A DNA stretch of 64,000 nucleotides from CAIQPS01 sp963843455 (GCA_963843455.1 CAWJKE010000008.1:1-64000), one strand, 5' to 3'; shown: positions 8,523 to 19,000, numbered from the stretch's first letter. Notes: generated from the sequence alone by a model not told the origin. Numbers and translations: made by a program.

Positions 8523-9554
8523 ATGAAATGCCGCGAAGTGAGAAAAGCGCTCGTCGCCTACCTGGACGGCGAGATCATGCCGTCGGAACGTACGTTGATC
8601 GAGGCGCATCTGGCCGGATGCGGGTCCTGTGAGAAGGAACTATCGGCCCTGGGCTCCAGCCGGGGACAGGTGACGGGGTCTCTCAAGACCATGGCCGCGC
8701 AGGCCGCTCCTTCTCCGCAGGCGTGGAGCCACCTGCAGGCGCGAATCGCCGAAGACGCGGGCGGCGCCAAGAAACACACCCACTCCCTACGAAAAGGAGA
8801 TCGCCCGATGAAACGCAGATGGAGGATCGCGCTCGGAACCGCCGGCGCCGTAGTGCTCGCCGCGGCTGTGATCGCCGCCGTGCCCACGTCGCGAGCAGCT
8901 GCCGGAGACTTCTTCGCCGAGGTCTTCCACATCCAGTCGGGTCCTATCGCGGAGCTTGGCTATCTGCCCGCGGGCTTCGAGTCGGGACCGGTCATGGTGG
9001 CCGGCTCGGCATCCATGGTTGCGGCGCCGGCCGAGGGCGCGCAACAGCCGCAGCAGCAGGAGCAGACCCTATACCAAAACGGCGACCGGTTCCTGCTTGT
9101 GAAGACGGCTACCGACAACGGCGGGCCTCTGCCGAAAGGCGAGGCGGCCGCGGTGAACGGTGTGGCGGCGGTACTGGCGACAGGACTGTCTGGTTCTTGG
9201 GATGGGCTACCGGCGCCCGATGACGGACAAGCGGTTTCGGTATCCGGCAGCGCGCAGATCGCACCCGGCGCAGGCGGGGTGAACATCACGCCGGCGTCCG
9301 GCGAGCAGCCCGCCACCATCGTGGTGGGAAGCGATGGCTCGGTCGTCAGCGAGAGCGGCATCTCAGTATCCGGCGGAGCGTCAGCCGGCCCCTCCACGGT
9401 GACCGGTGGTACCCCGCGCGACCTGCCTTCCATCACGTACAAAGACGCCAATTCGCTGACCTGGGTCGCGAACGGCACACGGGTGGAGGTACTCTCCAAC
9501 CTTCCGGTCGCCGAATTGCAGAAGATCGCCGAGGGGCTGGTCCTGAGCGACTAG
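8523..9554 (+). CDS. Anti-sigma factor with zf-HC2 domain and extracytoplasmic C-terminus
   Basis: The protein has 343 residues. The N-terminus has the ZAS/zf-HC2 pattern: CREVRKALVAYLDGE, then HLAGCGSCEKEL (H-x3-C-x2-C), which sequesters the ECF sigma factor. A single transmembrane helix (about residues 100-125, after KRRWR) is followed by a long outer part rich in Gly, Ala and Ser. The extreme C-terminus (SLTWVANGTRVEVLSNLPVA) resembles the DUF4367 domain of anti-sigma and sporulation proteins. It starts one base after the sigma gene stop. The signal sensed is unknown. Confidence 0.85.
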   Translation: MKCREVRKALVAYLDGEIMPSERTLIEAHLAGCGSCEKELSALGSSRGQVTGSLKTMAAQAAPSPQAWSHLQARIAEDAGGAKKHTHSLRKGDRPMKRRWRIALGTAGAVVLAAAVIAAVPTSRAAAGDFFAEVFHIQSGPIAELGYLPAGFESGPVMVAGSASMVAAPAEGAQQPQQQEQTLYQNGDRFLLVKTATDNGGPLPKGEAAAVNGVAAVLATGLSGSWDGLPAPDDGQAVSVSGSAQIAPGAGGVNITPASGEQPATIVVGSDGSVVSESGISVSGGASAGPSTVTGGTPRDLPSITYKDANSLTWVANGTRVEVLSNLPVAELQKIAEGLVLSD

Positions 9555-9601
9555 GGGGCCCTGCGGCGCCTCGCGCCGACGCGGGCGCTACAATAGCCCG
9601 C

Positions 9602-10667
9602 ATGCAACGCATGGTCTTAGGTAGAACCGGTCTCGAGGTCTACCGCCTGGGCTTCGGCGGCATCCCCATCCAGCGGGTGAGCGAAGCCGACGCGGTGGAG
9701 ACCGTCCGCCACGCCGTGGAGCGGGGCCTGGACTTCATCGATACCTCCCGGGCCTACAGCACCAGCGAGCGGCGCATCGGTCTGGCTCTCAAGCAGGCGG
9801 GCGTCGACGCCGGGCGTTCGGGCGCCGCCGGCCGGCGGGGGCGCCGGCCGGCGGGTGGTCCTCGCCTCCAAGTCGCACGCCAAGACGGCGGACGCCATGC
9901 GGGCCCACCTGGAGACCAGCCTCAAGGAGCTCCAGACCGACTACATCGACATCTACAAGGCCCATTTCGTGGCCAACCACGCCGAGTATCAGACGGTCAT
10001 CTCCCCGGGAGGCGCGCTGGAGGCTTTGCTCAGGGCCAGGGACGAGGGTCTCATCGGCCACATCGGGCTCACCAGTCACAATCTGGAGGTGCTGGACCGC
10101 TGCCTCGACGACGGTCTCTTCGACGTGATCATGGTCTGCTTCAGCTTTCTCGAACCCCAGGCCCGGGAAAAGATCATTCCCAAAGCGCTTGAGAAGAATG
10201 TCGGTGTGCTCGCCATGAAGCCCTTCTCCGGCGGGGTGATCGAAAACGCCGGGCCTGCGCTCAAGTACGCTCTGGCCGAGCCCGGGGTGCTGGTCTTGGC
10301 CGGTGTGGAGACAACGGGCCTGTTCGACGAGAACTGGAGGGTGTTCCAGGATGGTGCCCCCCTGACCCAGGCGGAGCAGGAACGGATCGCCGCGCTCCAG
10401 CAAACCTACGACAAGGTCTTCTGCCGCCGCTGCGACTACTGCCAGCCCTGCACGGAAGGCATCTCCATCCAGACGGTGCTGGGCGTCCGGGCCTTGATCA
10501 AGCGCCTGGGGAAGGAGACTCTCCAGAAGGGCCCGCTCTGGCCGGCCGTCGAGCGGGGCAGGACCTGCACCGAGTGTGGCGACTGCATGACCCGCTGCCC
10601 GTACGAGCTGCCCATCCCGGATCTGATTCGGGAGAATCTCGCCTGGCTGGACGGGGTGGAGGACTGA
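9602..10667 (+). CDS. Aldo/keto reductase with C-terminal 4Fe-4S domain, frameshifted
   Basis: The N-terminal part (MVLGRTGLEVYRLGFGGIPI ... GLDFIDTSRAYSTSERRIG) is a typical AKR start with the Asp and Tyr of the active site. After about 9815-9850 the protein continues in the +1 frame: VVLASKSHAKTADAM, LQTDYIDIYKAH, and so on. It ends in CRRCDYCQPC and CTECGDCMTRCP, a ferredoxin-like cysteine set that should bind an iron-sulfur cluster. The shift lies in a very GC-rich direct repeat (two copies of GCCGGCCGGCGGG) with a run of five G, so an assembly error is likely. The repaired protein is about 355 residues, normal for the family. Function: NAD(P)H-linked oxidoreductase, substrate unknown. 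Confidence 0.75.
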
Positions 10668-10676
10668 GGGAGAGCG

Positions 10677-11000
10677 ATGGCATACGACGCGGAACTCGAC
10701 GCCCGCGTGGAAGAGGTGCTCGGAGCGTGGGGCCTCAGCCGAAAGAAGATGTTCGGAGGCACCTGCTACCTGCTGAACGGCAAGATGACGGCTGGAGTAT
10801 CCGGCGACAGCGTGTTCCTCCACCTCAGTCCGGAAGATGGGACAGCTGCCCTTCGGCAACCCAACGTGCGACCGTTCGAGATCAGCAAGAACCCGCTGTC
10901 CGGCTGGGTGATGGTCGGCCCCGACGGCCTTGACCCCGCCAGTCTGGAGGATTGGCTGGAGCAGGCGCGCGATTTCGTCGCTACGCTGCCGGAGAAGTAG
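10677..11000 (+). CDS. TfoX N-terminal domain protein
   Basis: The protein has 107 residues. KKMFGGTCYLLNGKM and FLHLSPED match the TfoX/Sxy N-terminal domain. The C-terminal TfoX domain of competence regulators is absent, as in many short environmental homologues of uncertain function. GGGAGAG precedes the ATG. It starts 9 bases after the aldo/keto reductase, so it is probably in the same transcript. It converges with the SDR gene on the other strand after 17 bases. Confidence 0.8.
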   Translation: MAYDAELDARVEEVLGAWGLSRKKMFGGTCYLLNGKMTAGVSGDSVFLHLSPEDGTAALRQPNVRPFEISKNPLSGWVMVGPDGLDPASLEDWLEQARDFVATLPEK

Positions 11001-11017
11001 TAGCGCCCCCGACGCCG

Positions 11018-12017
11018 CTATTCTTCCGGCGTCCCCATCGGACGGATCGGCGCGGGCTTGACCCAGTCCAGTTCGGGCAGGGCGCTACCGAACCCCACAC
11101 CCACAGGCTTGGACGGATCCTTCTTCGCCTCCTCCATGGCACGCTCGCCGATGGCCTTGAAGGCTTCCACGCGCCTTCTCGCCCCTTCGGGGTCGGCTTC
11201 CATCGGGAGCACCGAGTCGACGATCTTCTTGAAGTGCCTCTCGAGGGCCTCACGCTCTTCGGGATAGGGGATGACGTAGAGCTGCTCGTCTTCGATGCCT
11301 TTCTTGAGCCACGTGGCAAGATCGATCGGGTCCATGCCTCTCTCGTAGATGTACCTGAGAGTGTCGATGGCCTTCTCGTCCATGAGATACCCCGTGTTCG
11401 CCAGATGGGCGGGACGCGTATCCCCGGCGTTGTGGATATTGCTGTTGATGGAGGCCGGGCACAGCACCGACACGCCTATGCCGTACTTCGCGAGCGAGAT
11501 GTGATAGCTCTCCATGAGGTTGATGACCGCGGCCTTGGCGGCGGAATAGGGACCCGTCATGGGACTGCCCCAGAAACCTCCCATGGACGCGGTCGCAGCG
11601 ATGTAGCCGCCCTTGCCGGCCTTGATCATGCGGGGTACGAAGGTGACCATGCCGTTGATGACTCCTCCGAGGCATACTCCCATGACCCAGTCATAGTCCT
11701 CGTATGTGGACGCCTCCGGAGGGCCGAACGTGTTGACGCCCGCGGTGTTGAGGAGCAATCTGCGGCGGACCTCCGAACACGCTCTCGACTTCGTCCGCGG
11801 CGGCCGCGTACGCCGCGCGGTCGGTGATATCGAGCTTGATGGCGTGCGCGGGAGCGCCCTTCTTGCTGAAATACTCCATCGCCTGGTCGAGGGCTTCCTG
11901 CCGGACATCCGCGATAACGACTTTGCAGCCGGCCTCGGAGAACACCTTCGCCTGTCCGAAGCCCGCACCGGAGGCTCCACCGGTGACGAACAGGATCTTG
12001 TCTTTGAAGTCCTTCAT
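11018..12017 (-). CDS. Short-chain dehydrogenase/reductase, frameshifted
   Basis: The N-terminus (KDKILFVTGGASGAGFG ... VVIADVR) is an SDR Rossmann start with TGGxSGxG and an Asp that favours NAD. At about 11756 coding moves to the +1 frame: the conserved motif LLNTAGV (NNAG equivalent) is read after skipping one G following Q-I. The rest is intact, including the catalytic Ser region AATASMGGF and YSAAK (Tyr-x3-Lys). About 330 residues in total, with a somewhat long C-terminal tail. It is divergent from the esterase gene at 12166, with about 148 bases between the starts. A sequencing insertion is the easiest explanation of the break. Confidence 0.75.
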
Positions 12018-12165
12018 GTGTCCCCCCGAGGCGTTTGTGAACAGCATTCAGTAGAGTAGATAGTGGCAAGGATAGTGCGGAGTGAGGGAGATTGCCAGCA
12101 GCATGCTGAAAAGGTTACGCTTCACTATGGCGGCGATGCTTGACCAGAAGATAGGAGGAACCAGG

Positions 12166-13089
12166 GTGCCCCTTCATCCCCTTGCCCAGGCTTTTCTCGA
12201 CCAAGCCGCTGCTGCCGGGGCCCAGCCCATGTGTTCGCTGTCGGTCGAAGAGGCCCGGCGGGTGTCGGCAGAGATGTTCGCTGCTGTGCCTCCCGGTGAT
12301 CCGGTAGCGAAGGTAGAAGACACTTCCATCCCCGGCCCTGCCTGCGATATCCCCGTTCGCGTCTACACGCCCGAGGGGGGAGGTCCGTTTCCCGTCGTGG
12401 TGTACTTGCACGGAGGCGGCTGGGTCGTTGGCGACCTGGAGACTCAGGATGCCGACTGCCGGACGATAGCCAATGGCGCGGAGTGCGTCGTGGTGTCGGT
12501 TGACTACCGGCTGGCCCCCGAGCACAAGTTTCCCGCGGCAGCCGTGGACGCCTACCAGGTCACCCGTTGGGTCGCGGAGAACGGCGCCCGCCTGGCCGGT
12601 AACGGCGTGATAGCCGTGGGCGGCTCCAGCGCTGGAGGAAATCTTGCCGCGGTGGTCGCGCTGATGGCTCACGACCAGGGCGGACCGTCCCTAGCCTGTC
12701 AGGTGCTGACAGTGCCGGTGACCGACTGCGACTTCGACACCGAGTCGTATTGCCGGAATGGCGATGACTACGTGCTCACCAGGGCCGAGATGCAGTGGTT
12801 CTGGGAGCACTACGCGGGTTCTCCCGGCGCCGGTGCCGATCCCTACGCCTCGCCTCTGCGCGCCCCGGACCTTTCGCGACTACCTCCCGCATTAGTCCAG
12901 ACTGCGGAGTACGACCCGCTGCGTGACGAGGGCCGGGCCTACGCCGACAGGCTACGGGCCGCCGGCGTGCCGGTGACGTACCGCTGCTACGAAGGCGCCA
13001 TCCACATGGTGCTGGGGCCGGAGGCCATGGCCGACGTCGTGTCGTTCCTTAGGGAGCACTTTGCGCAGGGGGGTGCGCCTGATCTCTAG
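12166..13089 (+). CDS. HSL-family esterase/lipase (alpha/beta hydrolase)
   Basis: The protein has 307 residues from the GTG at 12166, which has AGGAGG 7 bases upstream and gives the usual family start PLHPLAQAFLDQ; longer in-frame starts (12082, 12103, 12127) lack such a site. Oxyanion motif HGGG (YLHGGGWVVGD), nucleophile GSSAGG, Asp in EYDPLRDEG and His in GAIHMVLG give a complete hormone-sensitive-lipase-type triad. It hydrolyses short acyl esters. The stop overlaps by a few bases the stop of the RelE-like toxin on the other strand. Confidence 0.9.
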   Translation: MPLHPLAQAFLDQAAAAGAQPMCSLSVEEARRVSAEMFAAVPPGDPVAKVEDTSIPGPACDIPVRVYTPEGGGPFPVVVYLHGGGWVVGDLETQDADCRTIANGAECVVVSVDYRLAPEHKFPAAAVDAYQVTRWVAENGARLAGNGVIAVGGSSAGGNLAAVVALMAHDQGGPSLACQVLTVPVTDCDFDTESYCRNGDDYVLTRAEMQWFWEHYAGSPGAGADPYASPLRAPDLSRLPPALVQTAEYDPLRDEGRAYADRLRAAGVPVTYRCYEGAIHMVLGPEAMADVVSFLREHFAQGGAPDL

Positions 13090-13355
13090 AGGGGCCGGTA
13101 GACGTCGGCCCGGTGTTCGATGCGGACGACCAGAACCAGCGAGTTCGCGTCATCGATCGCGTAGACGACGCGGTAGGCTCCGCGGCGGGCGGACCAGTAA
13201 CCGGCGAGTTGGCGCACCAGCGGCTTTCCGACCCGCCTCGGCTCTTCTAGAAGGAGCCCGGTAAGGAATTCGACGACCGCGGCGGCCACCGATTGGGGGA
13301 GGCGTTCAAGCGATCGGGCGGCGCCCGGAGCCACTCGAAGCTCGAAGCTGGGCAT
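13086..13355 (-). CDS. RelE/ParE-family toxin
   Basis: The protein has 89 residues: FELRVAPGAARSLERLP, LAGYWSARRGAYRVVYAID, VLVVRIEHRADVYRPL. This is the classic RelE order, with the RxGxYRVxY core and the H-R-xDVY C-terminus that in mRNA-cleaving RelE members supports ribosome-dependent RNase activity. It lies 28 bases downstream of the Phd/YefM antitoxin gene, the usual antitoxin-toxin order. Confidence 0.9.
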   Translation of the reverse strand: MPSFELRVAPGAARSLERLPQSVAAAVVEFLTGLLLEEPRRVGKPLVRQLAGYWSARRGAYRVVYAIDDANSLVLVVRIEHRADVYRPL

Positions 13356-13383
13356 GAGGAGCCGCCCTCTCGCTCGCCGGGGC

Positions 13384-13656
13384 CTAGCGGCGCCCGAATC
13401 GTGTCCGCAGATCGGCTCCTGTCAGGAACTTCCCGGCGTCGATCTCCTCCCGTGCCTTGGCAATCTCCTCGAGCGCTCCCGGCCGCGACAGAAGGTCGAG
13501 CGTCTCCTCGAGCGCTTCGAGATCGTCGGGGCTGAGGATGACGGCAGCCGGCCGGCCATTCCGCGTGAGTATCACCCGGTCGTGGCCCGACTCCACCTGA
13601 TCGACTATCTCGGACAGGTGGGCCTTAACGTTCGCCAAGGGCAAAGTCTTATCCAT
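13384..13656 (-). CDS. Phd/YefM-family antitoxin
   Basis: The protein has about 90 residues: KTLPLANVKAHLSEIVDQV, then VILTRNGRPAAVILSP. This is the Phd/YefM fold that binds operator DNA and neutralises the RelE-like toxin encoded immediately downstream. The ATG at 13656 is preferred; in-frame ATG (13662) and GTG (13674) codons lie just upstream, inside the palindromic operator. Confidence 0.9.
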   Translation of the reverse strand: MDKTLPLANVKAHLSEIVDQVESGHDRVILTRNGRPAAVILSPDDLEALEETLDLLSRPGALEEIAKAREEIDAGKFLTGADLRTRFGRR

Positions 13657-13672
13657 GACCATAATTATAGTC
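13657..13672. promoter_or_regulatory. Palindromic operator at the toxin-antitoxin start
   Basis: GACCATAATTATAGTC is a 16-base palindrome with one mismatched pair. It abuts the antitoxin start codon and is very AT-rich against a GC-rich background. Phd/YefM-RelE complexes normally repress their own operon through such palindromes; the AT-rich core may also include the -10 element. Confidence 0.55.
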
Positions 13673-13933
13673 ACATTCTCCTAAGATTGCTGGTGGCTCG
13701 CCAGCGGCGGGCCATCCATCGTGAGTATCCCTCGCCAGGGGGCGCTGGTTACTGCTACTTTGGACCCAGACTGTCGACGACCCCGGTCCGGCGCTGCAGC
13801 GCCATGCGGGTGGCTAACTGGCCACCTGGCCGGTCCAGAAACACGCCAAACGGCGGTTTGACTACCGCCGGCGCGCCCTCATACTGAGCCTAGATGCTCG
13901 CCGAGAATGTCGATCACAAAGGAGTGCGCTCCG

Positions 13934-14368
13934 ATGACCGCCACCATGACAACCGCTGAGTTCCTAAGCCACAAGAAGCTCGCGCTGGTCCGTCTCTCCG
14001 CCCAGACCCAGGTGATGGGCGACATGAAGAAGGAATTGGTCCCCAAAGGCTACGACGTCTCCGTCGTGTATCTCAACACTGGGGAGTCCGACCCCAGCAT
14101 CGCCAGCGTCAAGGACGTGGTCGAGGGAGCCATAATCTCCGTTCCCAGAAGCGAGTGCGAAGCGGCCGTCAGGGAAGCCATCGACGCCGGCATTCCGCGC
14201 TTGTGGCTACAGGCCGGATCCGACTCCAAAGAAGCCCTCGCCCTGTGCGCGGAAAAGGGTGTCCCGGTGATCCACAAGGCGTGCGTTTTGATGTACGCGC
14301 AGCCGGTTGGGTCTGTCCACAGCTTCCACCGCGGCATCTGGAAGGTGTGCGGGTTGCTGCAGGACTAG
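13934..14368 (+). CDS. CoA-binding domain protein (YccU-like)
   Basis: The protein has 144 residues. It is a single Rossmann-like CoA-binding domain (KKLALVRLS, EGAIISVP, AVREAIDAGIPRLWLQAGSD, KGVPVIHKACVLM). The start at 13934 is preferred over 13907 because AGGAG lies upstream. The function of these small proteins is not settled. Its stop overlaps the stop of the MFS gene on the other strand. Confidence 0.8.
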   Translation: MTATMTTAEFLSHKKLALVRLSAQTQVMGDMKKELVPKGYDVSVVYLNTGESDPSIASVKDVVEGAIISVPRSECEAAVREAIDAGIPRLWLQAGSDSKEALALCAEKGVPVIHKACVLMYAQPVGSVHSFHRGIWKVCGLLQD

Positions 14369-15660
14369 GGGGATACTCGCGCGGCGGGCACCCGTGCGTA
14401 TCTCCCGTGCCACAGGTGGTATAGCACCACCGACCCCGCGGTGATGGCGGCCATGATCCCGTACATCCCCCGGTAGCCGGTGATGGGAATGAGGAGACCA
14501 CATAGCAGCGGACCGAGGCCCAGTCCTATGTCGCCGAACGTGTAGAAGGTCGATGTGGCCTGCCCCATGCGGTGCGGGGGCGTGACTTTGACCGTCACCG
14601 CCCGCCCGGCTGATTGGAGGCTCCCAAAGCCCAGGCCAAGAAAGGCCGCGGCAAGCAGAAGCACGGACCCGCGGGTCGCCACCGCCAAGATGACCAGACC
14701 GATGGCGAAAATGACGATGGCCGCGTACATCACCGAATTCTCGCCCAGCGCGTCGAACCGCCGGCCTACCAGCGGCCTGGTGAAGAAAATCACTACTGCG
14801 TAGACGACGAAGAAGATGCCGGCCGCGGTCGTCAGCCCTATCTCCTCGGTATAGAGCGCAAGGAACGTGGAAACGCTCGAGTAACAGAGGAAGCCCAGCA
14901 TGAGCGTCAGTCCCACCGGTACCGCCCGCCGCTCGATGAAGTTGCTGAGCCTGATCCCCTTGGTCTCGGACAGTTGCTCCGCGGTCAACTCCGGGTCTTC
15001 CACCCGCAGGAATGGGAGGACCGCAAGAGAGAGCAGCATGAGCACTGAGCAGGTGATGATGATGGGATCGAAACCCCCGCGGTTGATCAGCAGCAGACCC
15101 ACGAATGGGGCGATCGCGGTAGAGACCGTCTGGCCAAGCGTGAAATAGGCCAGGCCCTCTCCGTACTGATGCCGCGGTATCACCCCGGCGATGATGGTTC
15201 CTATGGCCAGAAGAGCCGCTCCGTGAGCGGCGCCGTGGAGGAACCTGATGAGCATGAGCAGGCCGGTACTGTTGGCCCAGAAGTAGGCCAGAGTCAGCAC
15301 CAAGCTGAGGAAGGTCCCGATGAACAGGATCCTCATCTGACCGATCTGATGGATCCGCATCGCCAAAAAGGGACGGACGGCGAACGAGCCGATGATGAAC
15401 ATGCTTGCCGACAGACCGGCCACCGCTGGCGACACGCCGAAGCGGTCTGCAGCAACCTTCGCCATGACGATCATGAGCAGCAAAAAGACGACGGTGAACA
15501 TGAAGTTCACTATCCAGATGACCACGAAGTTGCGGCTGCGCCAGGCCCGCCCGCCGGTGGCCGCGCCGTCGGTCTTGCCGCTAGTGCCGGTCGTGTCGCT
15601 CACGCCGCCGTCACGACGATGGTCTTCAGTTTGCGGCGCGGGTCGGGAGGCATGGGTCAT
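14365..15660 (-). CDS. MFS-family transporter
   Basis: The protein has 431 residues with about 12 predicted transmembrane helices, beginning with FVVIWIVNFMFTVVFLLL after a hydrophilic N-terminal tail. The cytoplasmic loop motif RPFLAMRIHQIGQMR fits the MFS loop 2-3 pattern. A drug or metabolite exporter is most likely; the substrate is unknown. It converges with the CoA-binding gene. Confidence 0.85.
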   Translation of the reverse strand: MTHASRPAPQTEDHRRDGGVSDTTGTSGKTDGAATGGRAWRSRNFVVIWIVNFMFTVVFLLLMIVMAKVAADRFGVSPAVAGLSASMFIIGSFAVRPFLAMRIHQIGQMRILFIGTFLSLVLTLAYFWANSTGLLMLIRFLHGAAHGAALLAIGTIIAGVIPRHQYGEGLAYFTLGQTVSTAIAPFVGLLLINRGGFDPIIITCSVLMLLSLAVLPFLRVEDPELTAEQLSETKGIRLSNFIERRAVPVGLTLMLGFLCYSSVSTFLALYTEEIGLTTAAGIFFVVYAVVIFFTRPLVGRRFDALGENSVMYAAIVIFAIGLVILAVATRGSVLLLAAAFLGLGFGSLQSAGRAVTVKVTPPHRMGQATSTFYTFGDIGLGLGPLLCGLLIPITGYRGMYGIMAAITAGSVVLYHLWHGRYARVPAARVSP

Positions 15661-15726
15661 CCTTGTGGAGATGGGGTGGTCGACGGAGCCCAGGGTAACA
15701 GGAACCGATCGGAGACACCCGTCGCT

Positions 15727-15936
15727 TCAATCGGGCGCCAGCAACTCCACTCCCAGGCGCCGGAAATCCTCGTCGAACGAGCAGACCGCCTCACCTGCGG
15801 CACATGACATCTGGGCCAAATAGGCATCGACAAAGTCGACATTGCCGGCGGCCATCATCTCGAGGGCCGAAACGACAGCATCACCATCGCCACGCGCATT
15901 TGCGGCACGGGGGTCTTTCGCCGTACGATCCTGCAC
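15727..15936 (-). pseudogene. Remnant of a PIN-domain toxin
   Basis: Only the C-terminal half of a VapC-like PIN domain is visible: VVSALEMMAAGNVDFVDAYL, then AVCSFDEDFRRLGVELL, with the conserved acidic residues of the VDFVDAYL and SFDEDF motifs. The N-terminal half carrying the first catalytic Asp is absent; the upstream in-frame sequence is Arg/Pro-rich and not PIN-like. No VapB antitoxin is seen. Best read as a decayed toxin gene. Confidence 0.65.
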
Positions 15937-16012
15937 GGTTAGGGTGGGGTCATGGAGCTCTCTTTGGTGTGACGCTGCCTCAGGACGACCAACTGGGCGG
16001 GGCCCCCGTGTT

Positions 16013-19000
16013 TCATCCCACCTTCTTAGGAATAGCCCCGGTCCCCGCCCCCGGCGCCCGCTGTTTGGCCGACGCCGTCCCGTCCCCATAGGTGTCAGTC
16101 TCCCGCCGCCCGATCATGTCGACAGGCTCGGGCATGGGCGGCAGGGCTCTGCTGGAGGTCGGGGCCGGCTGAGGCTGTCGCGCCCGTCTCCTCGCCAACA
16201 CCTCCTCCAGATCCAACACCTCCTCGGCCACAATGGCCAGCCCCCGCTTGCGGTTGTTCTGCAGCCGCCCGCGGACCAGAAAGTAACTGGCCCGGGCGAC
16301 GACGGGCGCGATCCGCGCCAGCCTCTTTTCAAAGCACACGCACTCAAAAAGCCCGTAGGCGTCCTCTAAGGTCAGGAACATCGTCCTTTTCCCCGAACGC
16401 ATCCAGGGGTTCTGGGCCCGCTCGTAGACGCCGGCCACCGTCACCGGCACCTCGTCTCCCATGGCGGGGAGTTCGTAGCTCATACGCACGCCCATCCGGC
16501 GGAGTTCCTCCTCGTAGAGCTGTAAGGGATGGCAGCTCACGGTGAGACCCAGGAGTTCGAGCTCGGAGCGAACCTTGTCCTCGAGGCTCCACCGGCGCTC
16601 GAGTCCGGCGCGGCTGGGCGGGCTGAAGAAGGCCCGCAGTTGGCCGCGCCTCTGTCCGGAAGACCCGGCAAGGGCCTCCAGGCGATCGTGCAGCAGGGGC
16701 AGGCGCCAGAGCAGTTCGGTGCGGTCGGGCTCCAGAGAGTCGAAGGCGCCCACCCGGATGAGGTTCTCGGCCACGGTGGAGTCGATACGGGTGCGCAGAT
16801 AGAAGTCCTCGAAGCTGGTGAAGGGGCCGCGGCGGCGCTCCTCCTCGATGCGGTCGAGGGAGCGCTCGCCCATCTGCTTGAGGTAGGAGAGGCCGACGCG
16901 CAGGGCCCGGCCGGCATCGGGGGCCATGCCGGTGCTGGGGGCGAGGCAGGCGCCGGGCTCCACGCCTGCCCGGGCACGGGGCGAGTGGGCGCGCCCGGCG
17001 TCGCCGCGGGCCGCGTGAGCGCGCAGGGTGCCGAGGAGGAGGTCGCCGGGGGCGGGGCGGGCCGGGGGCATCTGTGGTGCCTCGTCGTCCTCGCCCGCGG
17101 CCTGGTGCTCCAGCGCCGCCCGTAGGGTCTCGGCATAGGCTGTGTCGCCCTCCTGCTCGGTGGCCAACTCCGCCAGATCGGCGTCGGTCAAGCCCCAGTC
17201 GTGCTCGGCTGTCCAGGCCTGATCGAAGGGGTTGTAGGGCGCTTGCGCCCCCCGGGCGCGTGCCGCGCCGAACAGGTCTGTGTCGCCGCCGGGCGCCCCG
17301 GTCACCGCCCCGACCCCCGCCCACACATCCGGCTCCACCGGATCCTCCACGGTAAATCCCCGTCCCGACAGATTGATGTCCAGCGGCCGCACTCCCAGCC
17401 CGAACCGCCGGGCATCGTTCAAGACAGTGCGCGGCGTATAAAACCCCATTGGATAGTTGTTCAGCACGGCGCACAGGAACTCAGCGGGGTAATACGCCTT
17501 CAGCCACGCGGTGGCGTAGGCGATGACGGCGAAGCACACCGAGTGGCTCTTGTTGAACCCGTAGGCGGCAAACCCCTCCAACTGGCGGAAGACCTCCCGC
17601 GCCGCATCCTCCGGCACCCCCCGGGCGACGGCCCCGCCGATGAAGGTCTCGCCGATCTTGGCCATCTCCTCGCGGCTGCGGTCGCGGGTCATGGCTCGGC
17701 GGAGGGAGTCGGCGTCGGCCAGGTCGAACCCGGCCACCGACTGGGCTATGCGCAGCACCTGCTCCTGGTAGAGGATGACCCCGTAGGTGTCGGCCACCGC
17801 CTCGGCCATGGCGGGGTGGGGGAGGCTCACCGGCTCCAGACCCCAGCGGCGATCGATGAAGGGACCGATCATCTCGGCCTCCAGCGGACCGGGCCGGTAG
17901 AGGGCGATGGCGGCGATGACGTCGTCGAAGTCCCGCTCCTGCAGGCGGGAGGCGAGGTTGCGCTGGCCGGCCGACTCGAGCTGGAAGAGCCCGATGGATC
18001 CTCCGTTGCTGATGATCTCGTAGGCGGCGGGATCGTCGGGGGGCAGGTCGTAGGGGCGGATGCGGCGCCCGGTGCGCTGCCGGATGAGGTGGACGGTCTC
18101 CGAGACGGCCGAGTGGGTGCGGAGGCCGAGGATGTCCATCTTGACCAGGCCCAGGGCGGCGACGTCGTCCTTGTTGAACTGGATCACCACCACCCCTTTA
18201 GCCGCCCACTGGAGCGGGGCGTAGTAGGTGATGGGCCGGTCGGTGATGACGAAGCCTCCCAGGTGGGTGCCGAGGTGCATGGGGAAGGAGTCGAGGCGCT
18301 CGACCAGGTCGAGGAAGCGGGCATACCGGCCTCCGGGGCGCCCCGGGGCGCCGTCGGCCGGCGAAGTGCCGCTCCCCTTGCCGTCAGGCGCCGGGGGCGT
18401 CGCCGGCACCGCAGGGGCTGAGTCCTGTAGCGGTGAGTCGCGCAGCTCCGGCCAGGCGCCGGCCAGGTACTCCCGCATGCGCGCCGCGTCCCCGTGCCGG
18501 GGCACGTTCTTGGCCAAGGCGTTGATCTCGGTGGGGGCGAATCCCAGGGCTTCGGCCACGATCCGGACCGCCGAGCGGGGGCTCATGGTGTTGATATTGG
18601 CCACCACAGCCACGTTTTGGTTTCCGAAAGTCTGGTAGATGTGTTCTATCACCTCGTCCCGGCGTGAGGAACAGAAGTCCACGTCGATGTCGGGCATCTC
18701 CCGGCGGTTGGGGTTGAGGAACCGCTCGAACAGCAGGTTGTGGCGGATAGGCTCGCTGGCGGTGATATCCAGCGCGTGACAGACGATGGAGTTACCGGCG
18801 CTGCCCCGCCCGCTACACGCGACCCCTTTGGCGCGTGCCCACCTGACGATGTCGTGCACCACCAAGAAATAATGGGCGAATCCCATCTGCTGGATCATGT
18901 GGAGCTCCTTCTCCAGAAGCTCCACCGCTCGAGGGGGCACCGGCCTGTAGCGGCGGGCGATGCCCCGGAAGCAGCGCTTGGCTAGGAGCGAGTACGCCGT

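Noticed and set aside
17201..18421. 406-residue open frame on the plus strand inside dnaE2
   Set aside because: Antisense shadow with composition bias (Gly, Asp, Val) and no domain; the minus strand holds catalytic polymerase motifs.
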